Assembly (NCBI RefSeq): GCF_024723825.1
Contig: NZ_JANQBQ010000001.1
Location: 372,001 to 436,000, forward strand
Length of the DNA stretch: 64,000 nucleotides
Direction of reading: 5' to 3'
Source of the DNA: Romboutsia lituseburensis
GTDB lineage: Bacteria; Bacillota; Clostridia; Peptostreptococcales; Peptostreptococcaceae
Shown here piece after piece: positions 1 through 9,412 of the stretch (the stretch's first letter is position 1; every line of letters starts with the position of its first letter). Under the pieces are notes generated by a model. The model ran no database searches, was not told the DNA's origin, and saw only the letters and a program-made list of their open reading frames with translations. The translations under genes and the position numbers were made by a program.

Positions 1-1
1 A

Positions 2-646
2 GAAATTCAAAATAATAATAAATATACAATTAAAACTATAGAGTTTGAAAATGGGGAAGAACTAGTTAATAACTATCCAGAAAACATAGATATATTTATG
101 CTGGATATAGAAATGGGTAAGCTATCAGGTATGGATGTAGCTAGAGAAATAAGAAAAAGGGACAACAATACACAAATTATATTTACAACTGGAAATCCAT
201 CTTACCTACAAGAAGGATATGAAGTTCGTGCATACAGGTATTTAATAAAGCCATTTAGTGTTGATGAATTAAAGCAACACGTATTAGCGTGTATAAATGA
301 CATAAAAATCAAAAAATCAAAAAATATAGTTGTACAAGAAAAAAATAATATTTATAAAATACCTATAGATGAAATACTTTATATTGAAGTTTATAAGAAA
401 GATATAACTATACACACAAAAAATAGTGAATATCAAGTTAAAATGAGTATTACTAATATCGAAAAAGAGTTGATACAGTATAATTTTTTTAGATGTCATA
501 GAAGTTATCTAGTTAATTTAAAAAAAGTAGATTCTTTAAAGGGAAATATAATAATTATAAAAAATCTAGAAATACCCGTTAGCAGATATAGGTTAAATGA
601 ATTTAAATGTAGGCTAGCAAAATCTTTAGGAGAAATTCTATGTTAG
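2..646 (+). CDS. LytTR-family response regulator, 5' end outside window
   Basis: Cytoplasmic DNA-binding response regulator of the AgrA/LytR type. The reading frame is already open at the first bases, so the real start lies upstream; the first ATG inside the window (98) is internal. The receiver part shows the phospho-acceptor segment FMLDIEMGKLSGMD and the conserved Lys in YLIKPFSVDEL. The C-terminal LytTR domain shows NNIYKIPIDEILYIEV and FFRCHRSYLVNLKKV, typical of the ten-strand LytTR fold. It overlaps the kinase gene by 7 bases, so the two are translationally coupled and probably form one two-component system. Targets cannot be read from this sequence. No AgrB or AgrD is visible downstream. 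Confidence 0.93.
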   Translation, partial: EIQNNNKYTIKTIEFENGEELVNNYPENIDIFMLDIEMGKLSGMDVAREIRKRDNNTQIIFTTGNPSYLQEGYEVRAYRYLIKPFSVDELKQHVLACINDIKIKKSKNIVVQEKNNIYKIPIDEILYIEVYKKDITIHTKNSEYQVKMSITNIEKELIQYNFFRCHRSYLVNLKKVDSLKGNIIIIKNLEIPVSRYRLNEFKCRLAKSLGEILC

Positions 647-1950
647 AGAGTAAAATTTTTTGGATTATATTTTTAATTGTAACAACAATCATTGATTGGT
701 TTGTATTAAAAATAATTTTAGATGAAATATTAGAAAAAAGGAAAAGTAATTTATTTATTAATATAGGAACATTAATTATGGTACTAATCACTATCATTTT
801 TATATATTTAAATATGAAACCTATAGAAAAGTTACTTATAGGAATGTTTCTAGGTCTTATTTTATATAATTATAGTTATGACGATAATGTAATTAAAATT
901 TCATTAATATGCTTTATGTTTTGGATGACTATGGTAGGATTAGAAGCTCTTAGCATTAGTATTGTAGTATTTTTTAATTCCTTGAATACAACAGTTGATG
1001 TATTAGGAAATAATATTTTTAAACTGGAGGTAACCATACTATCTAAAGTATTGCTTATATGTGTAATTCCTACGATTAAAGGGTACAGGCTTCATCTTGA
1101 GATAAAATCTAAAGAATTTATATATATAATGATACCTATAGTAACCAATATTATCAGTATAGTATTGATTCTATCGTTTAAAATGAGCTTAATAAATGAT
1201 AGCTCAATACAAAATTTAATAATGCTTTTAGTATCTATTTTGCTTTTAATATCGAGTATAACTTTAATAATAATTGTTGGCAAAATAATAAAAAGCAATT
1301 CACTTAAACTAGAAAATGAGATAATGAAAGAAAAAATAGAATCACAATATAGACATTATTTACATATTCAAAAATCTCAAATGAAGGTTAGAAAATTATA
1401 TCATGATTTAAATAACCATTTATTATGTATAGAGAATATGAAAGATAACAGTGGTGATTCAAAAAAATATATTGAAAATTTAAAAGCTGAATTAAAAGAT
1501 AGTTGTTGTATAAAAAATAGTGGAAATATGATACTAGATATAATAATAAAAGAAAAGATCAATATTTGTAATAAAAATAATATTAATTTTGTTTATGATA
1601 TAAACTTTTCAAAATGCAGCTTTATAGAAATGATTGATGTTTGTAGTATATTTTCTAATTTATTGGATAATGCTATAGAGGCATCAAAGAAAGTCGAAGC
1701 TATAGAAAAGAGAAATATAAGAATAATAGGTAATATAGTAAATTCATTTTTTGTTATAAAATGTGAAAATTATAAGTTAAATAAAATAATTAAGAAAAAG
1801 AATAAGTTAATATCGGAGAAAAAGGATAAATTTTTACATGGCATCGGAGTTGAAAGTATAAAAAATTCAGTTCAAAAATACAATGGAAATTTAGTAATTG
1901 ATACATTAGAGAATAATTTTACTGTACATATTTATATACCGTTAAGGTAA
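640..1950 (+). CDS. AgrC-like GHKL sensor histidine kinase
   Basis: Membrane sensor kinase of 436 residues, partner of the LytTR regulator that it overlaps. Residues 1 to about 220 are hydrophobic and hold roughly six membrane segments, as in AgrC or VirS sensors. A coiled-coil-like stretch leads to the phospho-acceptor box YHDLNNHLLCIENM (His about 255). The GHKL ATPase follows: N box NLLDNAIEASKK and G box HGIGVESIKNSV near the C-terminus. The lack of an extracellular domain suggests sensing of a peptide or membrane state through the membrane part. The ligand is unknown because no pheromone gene is visible in the window. Confidence 0.92.
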   Translation: MLESKIFWIIFLIVTTIIDWFVLKIILDEILEKRKSNLFINIGTLIMVLITIIFIYLNMKPIEKLLIGMFLGLILYNYSYDDNVIKISLICFMFWMTMVGLEALSISIVVFFNSLNTTVDVLGNNIFKLEVTILSKVLLICVIPTIKGYRLHLEIKSKEFIYIMIPIVTNIISIVLILSFKMSLINDSSIQNLIMLLVSILLLISSITLIIIVGKIIKSNSLKLENEIMKEKIESQYRHYLHIQKSQMKVRKLYHDLNNHLLCIENMKDNSGDSKKYIENLKAELKDSCCIKNSGNMILDIIIKEKINICNKNNINFVYDINFSKCSFIEMIDVCSIFSNLLDNAIEASKKVEAIEKRNIRIIGNIVNSFFVIKCENYKLNKIIKKKNKLISEKKDKFLHGIGVESIKNSVQKYNGNLVIDTLENNFTVHIYIPLR

Positions 1951-2056
1951 TTTTGCTATTGAGGTCTAAAAAACAACCACTTAGGGCATAGATATTGAAA
2001 TTAAAAATAGTAGATGATATATTTTACCTAAAGAAATAAATGTAAGGTGGTTGGAG

Positions 2057-2581
2057 ATGTTAAGAGGGTTTATATGTTTGCTACTTATATGTAGTATGTG
2101 TACAACGACGGGGTGTTCTAAAGATTATTCAAATAGATCTGATACAGTTAAACAGATACAAACTAAATTTTGTTTGAATTATGAAGAAAAAAGGGTATAT
2201 GATCTTTTAAAAGAGGATTTAAGTGATGATTGTTTACAGAACTTGGATGCTTTAAGTATTGTAAGAATATATATTCAAACACAATTTGATAATAGATATG
2301 ATATAGAAAAAGTATTATTTTTAGATAATAGTGATAGCTTTGTAGAAAATAAAACTGAATCTCAGTCACAACAAATAGCAAAAGAAGTGTGGTTTGGTAT
2401 TCAACAAGGTGAATTTTCACAAACAAAAGAAACAACAAATTTTATATATGAAGCTAAAGGTGGAGAAAGAAACATAAGCATTGTAAAAGATGAAAATGGA
2501 ATATGGAAAATAGATAAAATTTCATATATAGAAAATAAAAACTCGTGTATAAAAACACGAGTTTTTTTATATATAATATAA
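2057..2581 (+). CDS. Putative small lipoprotein of unknown function
   Basis: A 174-residue protein with an N-terminal hydrophobic signal (FICLLLICSM) ending at a Cys in TTTGCSKD, so an exported lipoprotein is likely although the lipobox is weak. I chose ATG 2057 because AAGGTGG at 2044-2050 is correctly spaced from it and too close to the upstream TTG 2051. The mature part is hydrophilic, with VRIYIQTQ, AKEVWFGIQQGEF and ENGIWKIDKISYI, which resembles small lipoproteins with NTF2-like folds, but I do not recognise a family. The last codons run through a rho-independent terminator, so the C-terminal tail SCIKTRVFLYII is encoded by the terminator stem. Confidence 0.6.
   Translation: MLRGFICLLLICSMCTTTGCSKDYSNRSDTVKQIQTKFCLNYEEKRVYDLLKEDLSDDCLQNLDALSIVRIYIQTQFDNRYDIEKVLFLDNSDSFVENKTESQSQQIAKEVWFGIQQGEFSQTKETTNFIYEAKGGERNISIVKDENGIWKIDKISYIENKNSCIKTRVFLYII
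2538..2569 (+). terminator. Rho-independent terminator inside 3' end of lipoprotein gene
   Basis: Perfect 11-bp stem (AAAACTCGTGT with ACACGAGTTTT, loop ATAAAA) followed by a T run. It overlaps the last 14 codons of the preceding gene. Confidence 0.85.
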
Positions 2582-2662
2582 CTATAAAAAAAAAATTATA
2601 TATATAGTATGAAATAATACGTATGAAAAAAAATAAAAAAATAAAAATGTTCATAAAAAATA

Positions 2663-2690
2663 TAGACAAAAAAAATCGATATGCTATAAT
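2663..2690 (+). promoter_or_regulatory. Candidate sigma-A promoter of the nucleobase permease
   Basis: TAGACA at 2663-2668 and TATAAT at 2685-2690, 16-bp spacer, in the otherwise A-rich gap before the permease. No purine riboswitch or PyrR-type attenuator could be seen between it and the gene. Confidence 0.6.
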
Positions 2691-2772
2691 AAAAACATAA
2701 ACACGAACTATAAAATTGAAAAATATATTAAAATACATAAAAAATAAGCGAAAATATGGGGGATGAAAAAAT

Positions 2773-4113
2773 ATGATAGATCAAAGTTCGGTTATTTATC
2801 AATTAGATGGTAAACCAAGATTGAAAGAGGCAGTACCACTGGGATTGCAGCATATATTAGCTATGTTTGTAGGTAATGTAACACCTTTAATAATAATATC
2901 AAATACATTAAATTTACCACTTAGCGATAAAACTATGCTAGTTCAATGTGCGATGTTTGTTTCGGGACTTATAACTTTAATACAATGCTATAAAATAGGG
3001 CCATTTGGTGCTAAACTTCCTATAGTAATGGGAACTAGTTTTGGATTTGTTCCAGTTGCTACAGCGGTTGGTCTTAAATATGGGTATGAAGGAATACTAG
3101 GGGCTTGCTTAATAGGAGCTATAGTGGAAATTTTATTTGGAAACACTATGAAAAAATTAAGAAAATTCTTCCCACCGGTAGTTACAGGAACTGTTGTGCT
3201 AGCAATGGGAATATCACTTTTACCAACAGGAATAAATTATTTTGCAGGCGGGGTAGGATCAGCGGACTTTGCATCACCTTCAAATTTAATATTAGGTACA
3301 ATTGTATTATTAACAGTACTATTTTGTAATCAATATACAAAGGGAATAACGAGTATAGCATCAATACTTATAGGATTAGTAGTTGGATATATAGTTGCTA
3401 TTCCTATGGGAAAAGTTGATTTTTCACAAATATCTCAAATGTCAACTTTAACTTTTCCAACACCTTTTAAATTTGGATTTGAATTTCATATAGATGCAAT
3501 ATTCGCATTTATGTGTATATATATGGTTTCAGCAATAGAGACAGTAGGAGATATAACTGCAATAACAAATTGTGGAATTGGTCGTGAAGCTACAGATAAA
3601 GAAATAACTGGAGGTATAATGGCCGATGGATTAGGAAGTATGATAGGTTCAATATTTGGAGTTTTACCAAATACATCGTTTGGTCAAAATGTAGGAATAG
3701 TAGCAATGACAAAGGTTGTAAATAGACATGTAGTAGCAACTGGAGCTGTATTTTTAATAATAGCAGGAATATTCCCTAAGTTTGGGGCTCTTATATCATT
3801 AATGCCAGCAAGTGTACTAGGTGGAGCTAGTGTAATGATGTTTGCTATGATAGCTGTAAGTGGTATAAAACTTATAACAAGTGAAGAACTTACTAATAGA
3901 AATAGTACAATAGTAGCACTTTCGTTAGGTGTAGGAGTAGGGTTATCATTAGTACCAGGAGTACTTGCTAATATGCCAGAATCAATACAATTAATATTTG
4001 GAGATTCAGGTCTAGTATTAGTAGCTCTTATAGCAGTAATTTTAAATATAATACTACCAAAAGAAGAAAGAATTATAGAAACTTCTGTAAAACTAAATAA
4101 TCAAGTATCATAA
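2773..4113 (+). CDS. Uracil/xanthine permease, NCS2 family
   Basis: Inner-membrane nucleobase symporter of 446 residues, the usual NCS2 length, with about 12 to 14 membrane segments. Family signatures are the N-terminal VPLGLQHILAMFVGN, the FMCIYMVSAIETVGDITA segment with its conserved Glu, and QNVGIVAMTKVVNRHV. Substrate class (xanthine, uric acid or uracil) is uncertain; the QNVGIVAMT motif resembles the xanthine branch. A GGGGGA ribosome site lies about ten bases before ATG 2773. It stands alone, between its own promoter and a strong terminator, so its job is salvage of external bases. Confidence 0.9.
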   Translation: MIDQSSVIYQLDGKPRLKEAVPLGLQHILAMFVGNVTPLIIISNTLNLPLSDKTMLVQCAMFVSGLITLIQCYKIGPFGAKLPIVMGTSFGFVPVATAVGLKYGYEGILGACLIGAIVEILFGNTMKKLRKFFPPVVTGTVVLAMGISLLPTGINYFAGGVGSADFASPSNLILGTIVLLTVLFCNQYTKGITSIASILIGLVVGYIVAIPMGKVDFSQISQMSTLTFPTPFKFGFEFHIDAIFAFMCIYMVSAIETVGDITAITNCGIGREATDKEITGGIMADGLGSMIGSIFGVLPNTSFGQNVGIVAMTKVVNRHVVATGAVFLIIAGIFPKFGALISLMPASVLGGASVMMFAMIAVSGIKLITSEELTNRNSTIVALSLGVGVGLSLVPGVLANMPESIQLIFGDSGLVLVALIAVILNIILPKEERIIETSVKLNNQVS

Positions 4114-4118
4114 TATAG

Positions 4119-4148
4119 AAGCTATCTCATTTAATGAGATAGCTTTTT
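4119..4148 (+). terminator. Rho-independent terminator of the permease
   Basis: Inverted repeat AAGCTATCTCATT / AATGAGATAGCTT with a five-T tail, directly after the permease stop. Confidence 0.88.
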
Positions 4149-4247
4149 AAGTATAAGCAATTAACTCAATATGTTTGTAAACTATAATTACATGTGATAT
4201 TCTATTAACGTAAAATATCCATATTTTTACAAATGAAAGGGGACGAA

Positions 4248-4937
4248 ATGAAAAGAAATAAAACAATATTAATAGTAGAAGATGATATAACACTAAATAA
4301 AGGAATAATGCTTACTCTTCGTCAAGAAGATATAAATATAAAGCAAGCATTTGATTTAGAAGAAGGTGCGTATATACTAAAAAATGAAAGCATAGATTTA
4401 ATAATACTAGATGTAAATCTTCCAGATGGCAATGGATTTGAGTTTTGTAAAAAAACTAGAGAAACATCACAAGTACCTATAATTTTTTTAACTGCATGTG
4501 ATATGGAAGTGGATATAGTAACAGGATTAGAATTAGGGGCAGATGATTACATAACAAAGCCTTTTAGTTTAATGATTTTAAGAGCTAGAGTGATGGCAGC
4601 ACTAAGAAGGCAGGTTTTTAATAATGGAAATAACGTTTTTAATTTTGGAGAATTAGAGTTAGATTTTGAAAAAATGAACTTTTATAAAAAAGACATGCTT
4701 ATAAATTTAAGTAAAACAGAACAAAAACTACTAAAAATATTAGTAACAAATCCAGGTCAAGTTTTAACGAGAGAACAATTAATAGATAATGTATGGAGCG
4801 ATGAAGGTGAATATGTAGATGAAAATGCTTTAACTGTTACTATTAAAAGATTAAGGCAAAAAATAGAAAATAAAAATGATGACAAAAAGTATATAAAAAC
4901 CGTATATGGCATAGGATATACTTTTTTAGTAGGATAA
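4248..4937 (+). CDS. OmpR/PhoB-family response regulator
   Basis: Transcription factor of 229 residues. Receiver domain: acidic pocket EDD, phospho-acceptor Asp 55 in LIILDVNLPDGNGF, Thr in IIFLTACD and Lys 104 in YITKPFS. The C-terminal winged helix shows SKTEQKLLKILVTNPGQVLTREQL and TVTIKRLRQKI. I chose ATG 4248 because AAAGGGG sits five bases upstream of it; an in-frame ATG five codons earlier has no ribosome site. Two bases separate it from the kinase gene. With the ABC genes that follow, this is the layout of a BceRS/VraRS-like peptide-antibiotic sensing module. A candidate binding site is the direct repeat at 5995-6026. Confidence 0.93.
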   Translation: MKRNKTILIVEDDITLNKGIMLTLRQEDINIKQAFDLEEGAYILKNESIDLIILDVNLPDGNGFEFCKKTRETSQVPIIFLTACDMEVDIVTGLELGADDYITKPFSLMILRARVMAALRRQVFNNGNNVFNFGELELDFEKMNFYKKDMLINLSKTEQKLLKILVTNPGQVLTREQLIDNVWSDEGEYVDENALTVTIKRLRQKIENKNDDKKYIKTVYGIGYTFLVG

Positions 4938-4939
4938 AA

Positions 4940-5971
4940 ATGAACAAATACAATAATTATTCATTTAAACCTATCTACATATTACATATTTTTTTACTTG
5001 TGCTTATAAGTGGCATTTTTTTGAGTTCAGTTTTTATCATAGAAAACTATGAAATAAATTTAGTAACAAAGGTAAGTGTAATCTTTATAATAACAATAAT
5101 ATTTATAGGAGTGACTTTTATTTATTTTATTAGGAGTAAAATAAATAAAATAATAAGAGATTTAGACTATATAGCAGATAATGCTATAAACAATCAAAAT
5201 TTTGTTACAGGATATAAAGAAGATAAATTATCATCACTAGAAAACAAGATGTTTAAGTATGTAAGTATAACAAAATCCAACAAAGAAACTATTGAAGAAG
5301 AAAGAAATAAGGTAAAATCTCTTGTATCAGATATATCTCATCAAACTAAAACACCAATTTCTAATATATTATTATATAGCCAGCTAATACTTGAAAACAA
5401 TAAATTAGATAATTATAGTAAAGAAATATTAGAAGATATAAATGGACAAGCAGAAAGACTTAATTTTTTAATTCAAGCACTTATAAAGATGTCTAGATTA
5501 GAAAGTAATATAATACAAACAGCTATTAAAAATAATAGTATACAAGAATTAATATTAAAATCAGTACAAAAAGTGTACAAAAACGCTGAAGATAAAGAAA
5601 TATCAATAATATACAATTGTAATAAAGAATTAATTGCTTGCTTTGATATAAAATGGACTACAGAAGCATTAGTAAATATAATAGAAAATTCAATAAAATA
5701 CACCAATAGAGGAGGGAGTATAAGTATAGACATAATCTCTTATGAGATGTTTAAAAGAATTGATATAAAAGATAATGGAATCGGAATTGATGAAAATGAA
5801 ATAAATAATATATTTAAAAGATTTTATAGGTGTAAAAATGCAAAAACTTATGACGGAGTAGGAATAGGACTTTATTTATCAAGAGAAATAATATCTATGC
5901 AAGGTGGTTATATAAAAGTATCATCACAAATAGATAAAGGAACGACTATGTCGATATACTTACCCTCATAA
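4940..5971 (+). CDS. Intramembrane-sensing histidine kinase (BceS-like)
   Basis: A 343-residue kinase with two membrane segments (about 12-34 and 43-64) separated by only a few residues, so it has no extracellular sensor. This is the hallmark of kinases that read the flux of a partner ABC transporter. The HisKA box is VSDISHQTKTPISNILL (His 134). ATPase boxes are NIIENSIKYT, IKDNGIGI, and the G boxes FKRFYRCKN and GVGIGLYLSRE. The H-box form SHQTKTP is common in Bce-type kinases. It is co-transcribed with the regulator and followed by the transporter after about 100 bases. Confidence 0.92.
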   Translation: MNKYNNYSFKPIYILHIFLLVLISGIFLSSVFIIENYEINLVTKVSVIFIITIIFIGVTFIYFIRSKINKIIRDLDYIADNAINNQNFVTGYKEDKLSSLENKMFKYVSITKSNKETIEEERNKVKSLVSDISHQTKTPISNILLYSQLILENNKLDNYSKEILEDINGQAERLNFLIQALIKMSRLESNIIQTAIKNNSIQELILKSVQKVYKNAEDKEISIIYNCNKELIACFDIKWTTEALVNIIENSIKYTNRGGSISIDIISYEMFKRIDIKDNGIGIDENEINNIFKRFYRCKNAKTYDGVGIGLYLSREIISMQGGYIKVSSQIDKGTTMSIYLPS

Positions 5972-5994
5972 AAATTATTTAAATATGTCAAAAG

Positions 5995-6026
5995 TGTTAT
6001 ATTTGAGACACTAGTTTGTTATATTT
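5995..6026 (+). promoter_or_regulatory. Direct repeat, candidate response-regulator binding site
   Basis: TGTTATATTT occurs twice with 10 of 10 bases identical, starting 22 bp apart (5995 and 6017), in the gap before the ABC transporter. OmpR-type dimers bind direct half-sites one or two turns apart. Binding by the regulator at 4248 is inferred. Confidence 0.45.
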
Positions 6027-6075
6027 AGTTGATATATTTATAGCATAGACAAAAGATAATTTTTAGGAGGAAAAT

Positions 6076-6756
6076 ATGAGTATAGTAAAAGTTAATGATT
6101 TAAAAAAATACTATGGGAAAGATGAAAGTTTAGTTAAGGCTTTAGATGGAGTAACATTTGAAATAAATAAAGGAGAATTTGTTTGTATTGTAGGAACATC
6201 AGGTAGTGGAAAAAGTACGCTACTTCATATGATCGGTGGTCTTGATAGACCAACAAAAGGAAATGTAGCTATAAATAATAATGATATATTTAAATTAAAT
6301 GATGAGGAGCTTACAATATTTAGAAGAAGAGAAATAGGATTTGTGTTTCAACAGTTTAATTTAATTCCTATTTTAAATGTTTATGAAAATATAGTATTAC
6401 CAATAGAACTTGATGGTAACAAAATAGATGAAGAGTATGTAAATACTGTTATAACATCACTAGGGTTGGAAAGTAAGGTTAACAATTTAACTAACAACTT
6501 ATCAGGTGGACAACAACAAAGAGTAGCAATAGCAAGAGCTTTAGCTACTAAGCCATCAATAATACTTGCAGATGAACCTACTGGTAACTTAGATAGCAAG
6601 ACTAGCCAAGACGTTATGGGTCTGTTAAAAACTATGAGTCAAAAATTTAATCAAACTATTATAATGATAACTCACAATCAAGAAATTTCACAAATGGCAG
6701 ATAGAGTTATAAGGATAGAAGACGGGAAGATTTTATCTAAGGTGGTGAGTGAATAA
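6076..6756 (+). CDS. ABC transporter ATPase, MacB/BceA type
   Basis: A 226-residue ATP-binding subunit. Walker A is GTSGSGKSTLL (about residue 41), Q loop FVFQQFNLIP, signature [15 protein letters not shown], Walker B IILADEPTGNLD, H loop MITHNQ. It belongs to the lipoprotein-release, macrolide and bacitracin export branch. The gene follows an AGGAGG site and its stop overlaps the start of the permease gene by one base, so the two subunits are made together. With the upstream kinase and regulator it probably protects against cell-wall-active peptides. Confidence 0.94.
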   Translation: MSIVKVNDLKKYYGKDESLVKALDGVTFEINKGEFVCIVGTSGSGKSTLLHMIGGLDRPTKGNVAINNNDIFKLNDEELTIFRRREIGFVFQQFNLIPILNVYENIVLPIELDGNKIDEEYVNTVITSLGLESKVNNLTNNLSGGQQQRVAIARALATKPSIILADEPTGNLDSKTSQDVMGLLKTMSQKFNQTIIMITHNQEISQMADRVIRIEDGKILSKVVSE

Positions 6757-9278
6757 TGATTCGAACTAATAACAAGGAAGTTATTAATAGGCTATCAAAA
6801 AATAGCTTTAAATACAATAAAGGAAGAAATAAGTTTGCAATAGTATCTATAATACTCACAACATTACTTTTTACAGCATTTTTTACTATACAAATGAGTA
6901 TGGTAAAAACAACAGAATACAATACTATGAGAATGGTTGGTACTACATATCATGGAGGATTTGAAGATTTAACTACAAAAGAGTATGAAAAAATTAAGGA
7001 TAATAAATTAATTAAAGAAAAAGCTATATTAATACATATAGGACTAGCTGAAAATAAAGAATTAGTAAAAAGACAAACTGAAATTAACTATGCAGATAAA
7101 AACTTTATAGAAAATGGTTTCTATAAACCTTATAAGGGAACTATACCAAAAGATAAAGATGAAATATTAGTAGACGATATAACTCTAGATACGTTGCAAA
7201 TACCTAAAAAGGTAAATCAAAAAATAACTTTACAATATTTTATAGATGATAAAGAATATAATACGGAATTTAAAATAAGTGGTATATATAAAGGAGATAA
7301 AGTATCAAGATCAAGTTTATTATATCTATCTAAAGAATTTGTAGATTCAGAACTTAAAGGGGTTGATCAAGAAAAATCTAAAAAAACTGATAGTGGTATA
7401 GGTCTTATATCTTTACAAGTTAATTTTTCAAATTCTTTATTTATACAAAAAAAATTAGATAAAGTTATAACTCAAAGTGGGTTCAAATTAGATGAGATAA
7501 GAACAGGAGTAAATTGGGCATATTCTAGTACTAATATAGAAGATGAACCTCAATCATTATATGGAATTGTAGGATTCTTAGGTATTATCATGATATCTGG
7601 GTACTTAATGATATATAATATTTTTTACATATCTATAGTAAAGGATATAAAATTTTATGGGCTTTTAAAAACTATCGGAACAACTAAAAAACAAATAAAT
7701 AAAATTATTAAAAAACAAGCAATAAAACTATCAATAATAGGGATACCTTTAGGATTAGCTACAGGTTATTTTATAGGTGTAGTTTTAACTCCATTTGTAG
7801 TAGGCCAAACAACTATGGAATATACTAAAACTTCAACTAGCCCAATTATATTTATAGGAGCAATCGTATTTTCATTAATAACAGTATTAATAAGTATATA
7901 TAAACCATCTAAAATAGCTTCTAAGGTTTCTCCAATAGAATCTGTAAGATATAGTGGAGTAAGTCAAAATACTATAAAAAAAATAAAGAAAAGTTCAAAA
8001 GGTGCTAAAATTAAAAATATGGCACTATCAAATGTATTTAGAAATAAGAAAAAAGCTTTTGTAGTTATATCTTCTCTATCTTTAAGTATAATACTTTTAA
8101 ATACTGCATATACAGTAGTGTCAGGGTTTGATATGGACAAGTATTTAAGTGGTCTTATAGGAACCGATTTTACAGTTGGAGATACAAGTTTTTATAGATG
8201 GAACTATGGTTTACAAGATTATTCAAAAGTTTTAAATGAAGATACTTGCAAAGAAATTGAAGGTTTAAAAGGTGTTGATGAGGTTGATAAAATATACTAT
8301 AAAAGTGTGGAAGCTCCATTAACTGATAAAATGAAAAAAAACCTTGAAATAAAAAAAAGATCTTTGAAGGGTGATAATAAAAAATATATTGATATAGCTT
8401 TAACTGAGAAAAAAAGTTTCACTGGATGTTATGGAATAGATGAAGGGATATGTTCTTTATTAGAAAGGTTTATAACTAAAGGAAAAATAGATATAGAAAA
8501 ATTTAAAAGTGGAAATTATATTATTTTACATGATGACTGTGAAATTGGAAATTGGATAGATGCTGGAGAAAAGATTATCATTCCTTTTGAAAATGGAAAA
8601 AGTAAAGAATATGAGGTTATGGCAATAGTGAAAAATTTACCTCTATATTTATATAAAGGATATGCTTTTACTATTGAAATTAATGGATACTTGCCAGTTG
8701 ATGAATTTAAAAATATTAGTAAAGATGAATCAGTGATGACTGCAATGTTTAATGTTGATAAAAATCATGTAAATGATGTTAAAGCTTTTTTAAATAATAA
8801 AATCAAAACAAATCCTACATTAGATTATAGAATGAAGTTAACTTATGAAAATGAATTTAATGATATGGTCAATACATATAAAATGATAGGATATGGACTT
8901 AGTTTTATAGTAGGGGTAATAGGAATATTAAATTTTGTAAATGTAATAATATCAAATATAATATCAAGACAAAAAGAAATAGCAATGTTAAGGAGTGTTG
9001 GAATGACTGAAAAACAACTTAAAAATATGGTTGTACTAGAAGGTATATTCTATGCATTAGCAACCATATTTATGGTTTTAATAATAGGAATTCCAATAAC
9101 TTATAAACTAGTTGATTTAACAGCAGGCGTTATGGACTGCTTTAGCTATAAATTTACAATGATACCTATAATGATATGTTCATCTATATTATTATTAATA
9201 TCTTGTACAATACCTAAATTTGCTATAAAGTATGTAAATAAAAATAACATAGTAGAATCTCTAAGAGAGGCTGAATAA
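6756..9278 (+). CDS. FtsX-type ABC permease, large two-loop form
   Basis: An 840-residue permease paired with the ATPase it overlaps. It has one N-terminal membrane segment (about 28-48), a long external loop to about residue 265, then an FtsX segment ending KPSKIASKVSPIESVR. A second copy of this plan follows: membrane segment near 440, another large external loop, and a C-terminal FtsX block with RQKEIAMLRSVGMTEKQL. The external loops are hydrophilic and hold several Cys residues. BceB-type proteins are nearer 650 residues with a single large loop, so this belongs to the duplicated MacB/YtrF-like class. Substrate unknown; a peptide antibiotic is the likely guess. Confidence 0.9.
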   Translation: MIRTNNKEVINRLSKNSFKYNKGRNKFAIVSIILTTLLFTAFFTIQMSMVKTTEYNTMRMVGTTYHGGFEDLTTKEYEKIKDNKLIKEKAILIHIGLAENKELVKRQTEINYADKNFIENGFYKPYKGTIPKDKDEILVDDITLDTLQIPKKVNQKITLQYFIDDKEYNTEFKISGIYKGDKVSRSSLLYLSKEFVDSELKGVDQEKSKKTDSGIGLISLQVNFSNSLFIQKKLDKVITQSGFKLDEIRTGVNWAYSSTNIEDEPQSLYGIVGFLGIIMISGYLMIYNIFYISIVKDIKFYGLLKTIGTTKKQINKIIKKQAIKLSIIGIPLGLATGYFIGVVLTPFVVGQTTMEYTKTSTSPIIFIGAIVFSLITVLISIYKPSKIASKVSPIESVRYSGVSQNTIKKIKKSSKGAKIKNMALSNVFRNKKKAFVVISSLSLSIILLNTAYTVVSGFDMDKYLSGLIGTDFTVGDTSFYRWNYGLQDYSKVLNEDTCKEIEGLKGVDEVDKIYYKSVEAPLTDKMKKNLEIKKRSLKGDNKKYIDIALTEKKSFTGCYGIDEGICSLLERFITKGKIDIEKFKSGNYIILHDDCEIGNWIDAGEKIIIPFENGKSKEYEVMAIVKNLPLYLYKGYAFTIEINGYLPVDEFKNISKDESVMTAMFNVDKNHVNDVKAFLNNKIKTNPTLDYRMKLTYENEFNDMVNTYKMIGYGLSFIVGVIGILNFVNVIISNIISRQKEIAMLRSVGMTEKQLKNMVVLEGIFYALATIFMVLIIGIPITYKLVDLTAGVMDCFSYKFTMIPIMICSSILLLISCTIPKFAIKYVNKNNIVESLREAE

Positions 9279-9280
9279 AT

Positions 9281-9318
9281 AAAAACACCTATATTACAAT
9301 TGTAATATAGGTGTTTTT
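9281..9318 (+). terminator. Perfect-palindrome terminator of the ABC operon
   Basis: A 38-base perfect palindrome (19-bp arms beginning AAAAACACCTATATT) right after the permease stop, ending in five T. It works on either strand. Confidence 0.88.
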
Positions 9319-9412
9319 GGTTAAAAATAAAGTTTTATATAAAAAAACATCTAAAAATATATAAGCAATATTGCTATATAGTATAATTAAGTGAGGGGAG
9401 AGGGGAAATTAT

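Noticed and set aside
1-2581. Complete agr quorum-sensing locus
   Set aside because: Regulator and kinase are AgrA/AgrC-like but no agrB or agrD lies in the visible downstream part.
2582-2772. Purine riboswitch before the nucleobase permease
   Set aside because: None of the conserved loop or junction bases were found; the gap is plain A-rich DNA with a promoter.
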